Source: DASWHX01 sp036397995
GTDB lineage: Bacteria > Bacteroidota > Bacteroidia > Cytophagales > Cyclobacteriaceae
Reading direction: 5' to 3'
DNA: 7,836 bases
Assembly (NCBI GenBank): GCA_036397995.1
Contig: DASWHX010000051.1
Location: forward strand, 1-7,836
Part shown: one piece after another, positions 5,213 through 7,836 of the stretch
Position numbering within the stretch: the stretch's first letter is position 1
How the letters are laid out: every line of letters begins with the position of its first letter
Notes under the pieces: generated by a model
What the model was told of the DNA's origin: nothing
Database searches by the model: none
The model's input: the letters and a program-made list of their open reading frames with translations, nothing else
Made by a program: the position numbers and the translations under genes

Positions 5213-6105
5213 TCTGATTCTTCTAAAATTTCCAGAAACTGTTTCTCAAGAGACTTCCTTAATGTAACCAGGTGAGAAGCAACAATTCCATTTTCAAACA
5301 AATATTTATTGATATCGGTAGAGGAAAGCCCGTCATTTAGTTTAATGGTGTAGGTATTGCCTTCCTGAATCACAGTTTTAACCCCATTAAAATTTTTCAG
5401 CAATTCAAGAATCCTGGAATCTTCGGATTTAATTTCAACTTCGTTCATTCCTTTGTTAATATCCTCCACCGATCCCTGGAAGAGTTTCTTTCCATTCTTA
5501 AGAACTGCAAAGTGTGTGCAAACTTTTTGAACTTCATCAAGAAGGTGACTTGCCAAAATAATTGTTTTGCCTTCTTTTCCGATTTGAATTATTAGCTGGC
5601 GGATATCGGCGATACCCTGCGGGTCCAAGCCATTAGTAGGTTCATCCAGTATCATCACTTCCGGATCGCAAAGCAATGCCGCGGCAATTGCCAGTCGTTG
5701 TTTCATACCAAGAGAATATGTCCGGAATTTGTCATGTTGACGGTCGGCCAGGTTTACTTTGGCAATTACAGGCTCTATTTTTTCGTTGGGAACTTCCTTA
5801 ATCTGAGCAATCAGCTGGAGATTTTTATAACCGGAGAGGTATGGGTAAAAAACCGGAGTCTCGAGGATTGCACCAATTCGCTTTCTGTGAGCTGTTGTTG
5901 GTTCTTCTCCAAACCATTTGAAATTTCCACCGGTTCTGTTTACTACGTCAAGAACAACACCAAGGGTTGTAGTTTTACCACTCCCGTTAGGGCCAAGGAT
6001 GCCAAAGATATTTCCTTTTTCCACCTTGAGGTAAAGTTCGTCAACGGCTTTTATCCTGCCGTAGCGTTTGGAGAGATTTTCAAGTTCAAGAATATAATCC
6101 GGCAT
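5209..6105 (-). CDS. ABC transporter ATP-binding protein, BcrA/LanF-like
   Basis: 298 residues with all core ABC motifs: Walker A GPNGSGKT at 38-45, signature YSLGMKQRL at 130-138, Walker B VMILDEP at 150-156, D-loop GLDP at 159-162, and the switch His at 187 (LASHLLDEV). The Q-loop position has Glu, not Gln (AILETPVFYPYLSG, Glu82). An 'E-loop' of this kind is known from LanF-type ATPases of lantibiotic self-protection and is shared by BcrA-like proteins, so the transporter may deal with a membrane-active peptide (inference). A C-terminal region of about 85 residues after the nucleotide-binding domain is usual for the group. The ATG at 6105 is one base after the stop of the DUF4252 gene, and its stop overlaps the permease start, so these three genes form one translational unit. 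Confidence 0.95.
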   Translation of the reverse strand: MPDYILELENLSKRYGRIKAVDELYLKVEKGNIFGILGPNGSGKTTTLGVVLDVVNRTGGNFKWFGEEPTTAHRKRIGAILETPVFYPYLSGYKNLQLIAQIKEVPNEKIEPVIAKVNLADRQHDKFRTYSLGMKQRLAIAAALLCDPEVMILDEPTNGLDPQGIADIRQLIIQIGKEGKTIILASHLLDEVQKVCTHFAVLKNGKKLFQGSVEDINKGMNEVEIKSEDSRILELLKNFNGVKTVIQEGNTYTIKLNDGLSSTDINKYLFENGIVASHLVTLRKSLEKQFLEILEESE

Positions 6106-6106
6106 T

Positions 6107-6583
6107 TTAAAATAGTGATTCGAAAATGTTAATTTTTTTGGTAAGTTCCATCAATTTTGAAACCTGCACTTTCCCAACAATATCAAGAATGAACACCTGG
6201 TCGTCCGCTTTCATGATAAAGATAATTCCGCTTTTTTCACTAACGGCATCCCTGATGAAGACATTAGCGGTTCCAGCTCCCTGTCGCATTGTCATTCCTT
6301 CTTCAAAAGATACTTCCTTAATGCTGGCAATATAATTCTGAATATCTGAATCAGAGATTTCAGATTCATTAAATCTCAGGAACTTAGCGCGCTCAATGTC
6401 TTTGATCATGTTAAAGTATTCATCGGAATTGGTAGGATCCAGCATCCTGATTGTGCTTTTGTAAAAAAACAACGTGAATGCATCCGGATGTGCATGGTGA
6501 AAATCATTGGTTTCCTTGGTCTGAGCCTTAACAGATGGCATTGCCAGTAACAATGCAGAACTGAGGAGTAGCGAGCGTATCAA
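6107..6583 (-). CDS. Secreted DUF4252 protein, second copy, TTG start
   Basis: 158 residues. The start codon is TTG at 6583-6581, preceded by CAGGAA. No in-frame ATG exists upstream before a stop, and the first internal ATG (codon 15) would destroy the signal peptide MIRSLLLSSALLLAMPSVKA (cleavage before Gln21). The mature part shows the DUF4252 layout: a helical start, central strands, and the end DDQVFILDIVGKVQVSKLME leading to KKINIFESLF, which aligns with the end of the other copy (DFMIVSLVGNIDLKSISKLA, HVNIDGFEHF). DUF4252 proteins are exported Bacteroidota proteins of unknown function, commonly encoded next to ECF sigma factors. It lies after a terminator and one base before the ABC ATPase, which ties it to the transporter. 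No lipobox Cys is present, so it should be free in the periplasm. Confidence 0.87.
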   Translation of the reverse strand: MIRSLLLSSALLLAMPSVKAQTKETNDFHHAHPDAFTLFFYKSTIRMLDPTNSDEYFNMIKDIERAKFLRFNESEISDSDIQNYIASIKEVSFEEGMTMRQGAGTANVFIRDAVSEKSGIIFIMKADDQVFILDIVGKVQVSKLMELTKKINIFESLF

Positions 6584-6642
6584 TTCCTGTAAATTTTTGA
6601 CCTGAAAGTTAGGAAAATTTTAGCTATTGGATGGAGGATTGG

Positions 6643-6675
6643 AAAAAATGAGGAGCATTGGTAAATGCTCCTCAT
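6643..6675 (-). terminator. Strong intrinsic terminator between the two DUF4252 genes
   Basis: ATGAGGAGCATT (6648-6659) and AATGCTCCTCAT (6664-6675) form a perfect 12-bp stem with a 4-base loop. On the - strand it is followed at once by six T (6648-6643, the first shared with the stem). It begins 12 bases after the stop of the first DUF4252 gene. There is no T-tract on the + strand, so it serves - strand transcription and should reduce transcription into the second DUF4252 gene and the ABC genes. Confidence 0.9.
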
Positions 6676-6687
6676 AACTGGTTATTT

Positions 6688-7218
6688 TCAGTGTTTCTCT
6701 TCTTTTTTCTCCATTTTTTCAAAGTGCTCGAACCCGTCAATATTCACGTGTCGTGCCAATTTAGAAATGGATTTCAGATCGATATTTCCCACAAGGCTTA
6801 CAATCATAAAATCGTGAGTGGCACCTCGTATCATGAGCAGTTCACTGATTATTCCCTTTGCTTCTTTTATCAGAAACTTCATGTTTCCATCTTCATCGCG
6901 AACAGTCATTAGCTCCTCGTATTCCCTGGCTGGGATTATTGTAAATGCTTCTGTATATAAAGCTGTGCCTCTTTCAGTATCTTCAATGGCAAGAACCTTA
7001 AGTCCTTTCACAGAACTGATGGCATCAAGCAATGCCTTATCATTTTCTGATTCACCTTCCATGTGAGTAAATAAACCAAACATTTTCCCGGTTACCACCG
7101 CATAGGTGAACTCGGGATCGTCGATATATTTGCTGAAGAATCGATCAATTGCATCATTTTGAGCTTTCAGCACTCCCGCAAAGCCCATAACCATAAAAAA
7201 CAAAATTATCCTTTTCAT
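6688..7218 (-). CDS. Secreted DUF4252 protein, first copy
   Basis: 176 residues from the ATG at 7218. The frame is open further to a GTG at 7278, but that would put 20 hydrophilic residues before the signal peptide and overlap the anti-sigma gene, so 7218 is chosen. Signal peptide MKRIILFFMVMGFAGVLKA with cleavage before Gln20. The mature protein opens AIDRFFSKYIDDPEFTYAVV, typical of DUF4252 (dimer-like 'F..Y.d...f..v.vs' start), continues with AREYEELMTVRDEDGNMKFL, and ends in MIVSLVGNIDLKSISKLA and a charged tail (MEKKEEKH). It follows the anti-sigma-like gene by 13 bases with an A-rich leader, and a strong terminator lies just after it. It is probably in the same transcript as the sigma factor, as is common for this family. 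Molecular function unknown. Confidence 0.88.
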   Translation of the reverse strand: MKRIILFFMVMGFAGVLKAQNDAIDRFFSKYIDDPEFTYAVVTGKMFGLFTHMEGESENDKALLDAISSVKGLKVLAIEDTERGTALYTEAFTIIPAREYEELMTVRDEDGNMKFLIKEAKGIISELLMIRGATHDFMIVSLVGNIDLKSISKLARHVNIDGFEHFEKMEKKEEKH

Positions 7219-7231
7219 TTTTGAATTTAAT

Positions 7232-7765
7232 TTAAAGTTGTATGTCCTTATTTTCATTGTTGTCTGTTTCATCTTCACCTCCTTTTATCTTTTCCTCGGC
7301 TTCATTGAACGCCCCGATTGTTTCAGTATATTTTCGTCCCTTGTTTAACTTGGAAGCCACCAACATCAATACTCTTTTGGTTTCTTCGTATGCTTCCTGA
7401 GGGTCCTCATAGGTGCCCATTAGATCAGGTCTGTTCTCCGGTGCCAGGTTTTGCCTGAACAAGAAGGAAGCAACAAGTACCATCGCAATAACAGCAGCCA
7501 CTTTCAAATAATTAAAAAAGATTTTTCCCGAACTGTTGGAAGGTTTCAGCAGTCTTATTCTTTGCGCAAGCTCTCTGTCAAATGAATCTCCCAGGCCTGA
7601 AGATTTTTTTTCGGCCTCAAAATATTTGAATAAGTTTTCGTACTCTTTAAATCTTTCAGGTACTTCATCAGAGTTGAAAAACTTTTTCAACTCTTCTTCC
7701 TCTTCCAGTGTAGAAACACAGGACCAGTACCGGTCCAGTAACGTTTCAATTCTTTTAGAGTCCAT
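7232..7765 (-). CDS. Anti-sigma-factor-like single-pass membrane protein
   Basis: 177 residues. The N-terminal 75 residues are cytoplasmic and charged, with the motif LLDRYWSCVSTLEEEEELKK followed by FFNSDEVPERF and YENLFKYF. This 'YW-x-x-x-x-(T/S)-L-E-E-E-x-x-L' motif is typical of Bacteroidota proteins encoded directly after ECF sigma factors. One transmembrane helix lies at about 87-104 (LKVAAVIAMVLVASFLFR). The outer part has the conserved run DPQEAYEETKRVLMLVASKL (121-140) and an acidic, Asn-rich end. The zinc-binding H-x3-C-x2-C of ZAS anti-sigma factors is absent (one Cys at 16), so the identification rests on position, topology and the Bacteroidota motif. Its ATG lies inside the sigma gene (11-base overlap, different frame), which supports coupled synthesis of sigma and regulator. 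Confidence 0.8.
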   Translation of the reverse strand: MDSKRIETLLDRYWSCVSTLEEEEELKKFFNSDEVPERFKEYENLFKYFEAEKKSSGLGDSFDRELAQRIRLLKPSNSSGKIFFNYLKVAAVIAMVLVASFLFRQNLAPENRPDLMGTYEDPQEAYEETKRVLMLVASKLNKGRKYTETIGAFNEAEEKIKGGEDETDNNENKDIQL

Positions 7766-7836
7766 ATGAATTAATGTTAAGTAGGTTCTCTTTAATACTT
7801 TTCCTTGCCCGAAACAGATTCACTTTAACCTGGTTG
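7755..7836 (-). CDS. ECF-type sigma factor, C-terminal end only (cut by window edge)
   Basis: The - strand frame starting at 7835 encodes 26 residues before TAA at 7757-7755: NQVKVNLFRARKSIKENLLN and then INSYGL. The string 'VKVNLFRARK' is the DNA-recognition helix of the sigma-70 region 4 helix-turn-helix, which in full-length ECF factors reads like S-x-x-x-V-K-x-x-L-x-R-A-R-x-x-L. It is too short for any other ORF finder call, but the motif, its place directly before an anti-sigma-like gene and the 11-base overlap make it convincing. Most of the gene lies outside the window. Confidence 0.87.
   Translation of the reverse strand, partial: NQVKVNLFRARKSIKENLLNINSYGL

Noticed and set aside
5698..6132. 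Long + strand frame opposite the ABC ATPase
   Set aside because: It is a shadow of a gene with all ABC motifs intact; the + strand product has no coherent features.
7219..7278. Longer form of the first DUF4252 protein starting at GTG 7278
   Set aside because: It adds 20 hydrophilic residues before a clean signal peptide and overlaps the end of the anti-sigma-like gene; the ATG at 7218 explains everything.

Overview
The window reads as chromosomal DNA of a Bacteroidota bacterium, probably of the Cytophaga/Flavobacteria-like environmental kind; species cannot be named from sequence alone. The evidence is two DUF4252 proteins behind an ECF sigma/anti-sigma pair, a head-GIN (DUF2807) secreted protein, a TPR protein of the type usually fused to Bacteroidota sensor kinases, A-rich leaders with few Shine-Dalgarno sites, and one exact match to the Bacteroidota -7 element (TAnnTTTG).

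Left region (1-1447, + strand, AT-rich): a possible C-terminal tail of a gene that enters from the left edge, about 330 bases with no convincing gene, and then an unusual locus. Here a 322-codon frame ending in a four-helix membrane protein contains, in another frame, a 69-codon ORF that looks like a secreted peptide with four cysteines. Either two genes overlap, or the membrane protein starts later at a non-ATG codon. I recognise neither protein.

Middle region (1450-4337): a YvlD/phage-holin-4 family small membrane protein (-) converges on the membrane gene with only two bases between the stops. It is divergent from a secreted GIN-domain protein (+), which ends at a good intrinsic terminator. 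Facing that is a two-gene unit on the - strand: a signal-peptide/TPR/coiled-coil/single-helix protein with no signalling output domain, coupled by an ATGA overlap to a soluble HD-domain phosphohydrolase.

Right region (4406-7836, all - strand): read in the direction of transcription, this is the C-terminus of an ECF sigma factor (cut by the window edge), an anti-sigma-like single-pass membrane protein overlapping it by 11 bases, a DUF4252 protein, a strong intrinsic terminator, a second DUF4252 protein with a TTG start, an ABC ATPase (1-base gap) and its ABC-2 type permease (ATGA overlap). The likely reading, which is inference, is an envelope-sensing sigma regulon. Its proximal part (sigma, anti-sigma, DUF4252) is transcribed strongly. 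The distal part (second DUF4252 and a BcrAB/LanFE-like exporter carrying Glu in place of the Q-loop Gln) is reached by read-through or by its own promoter.
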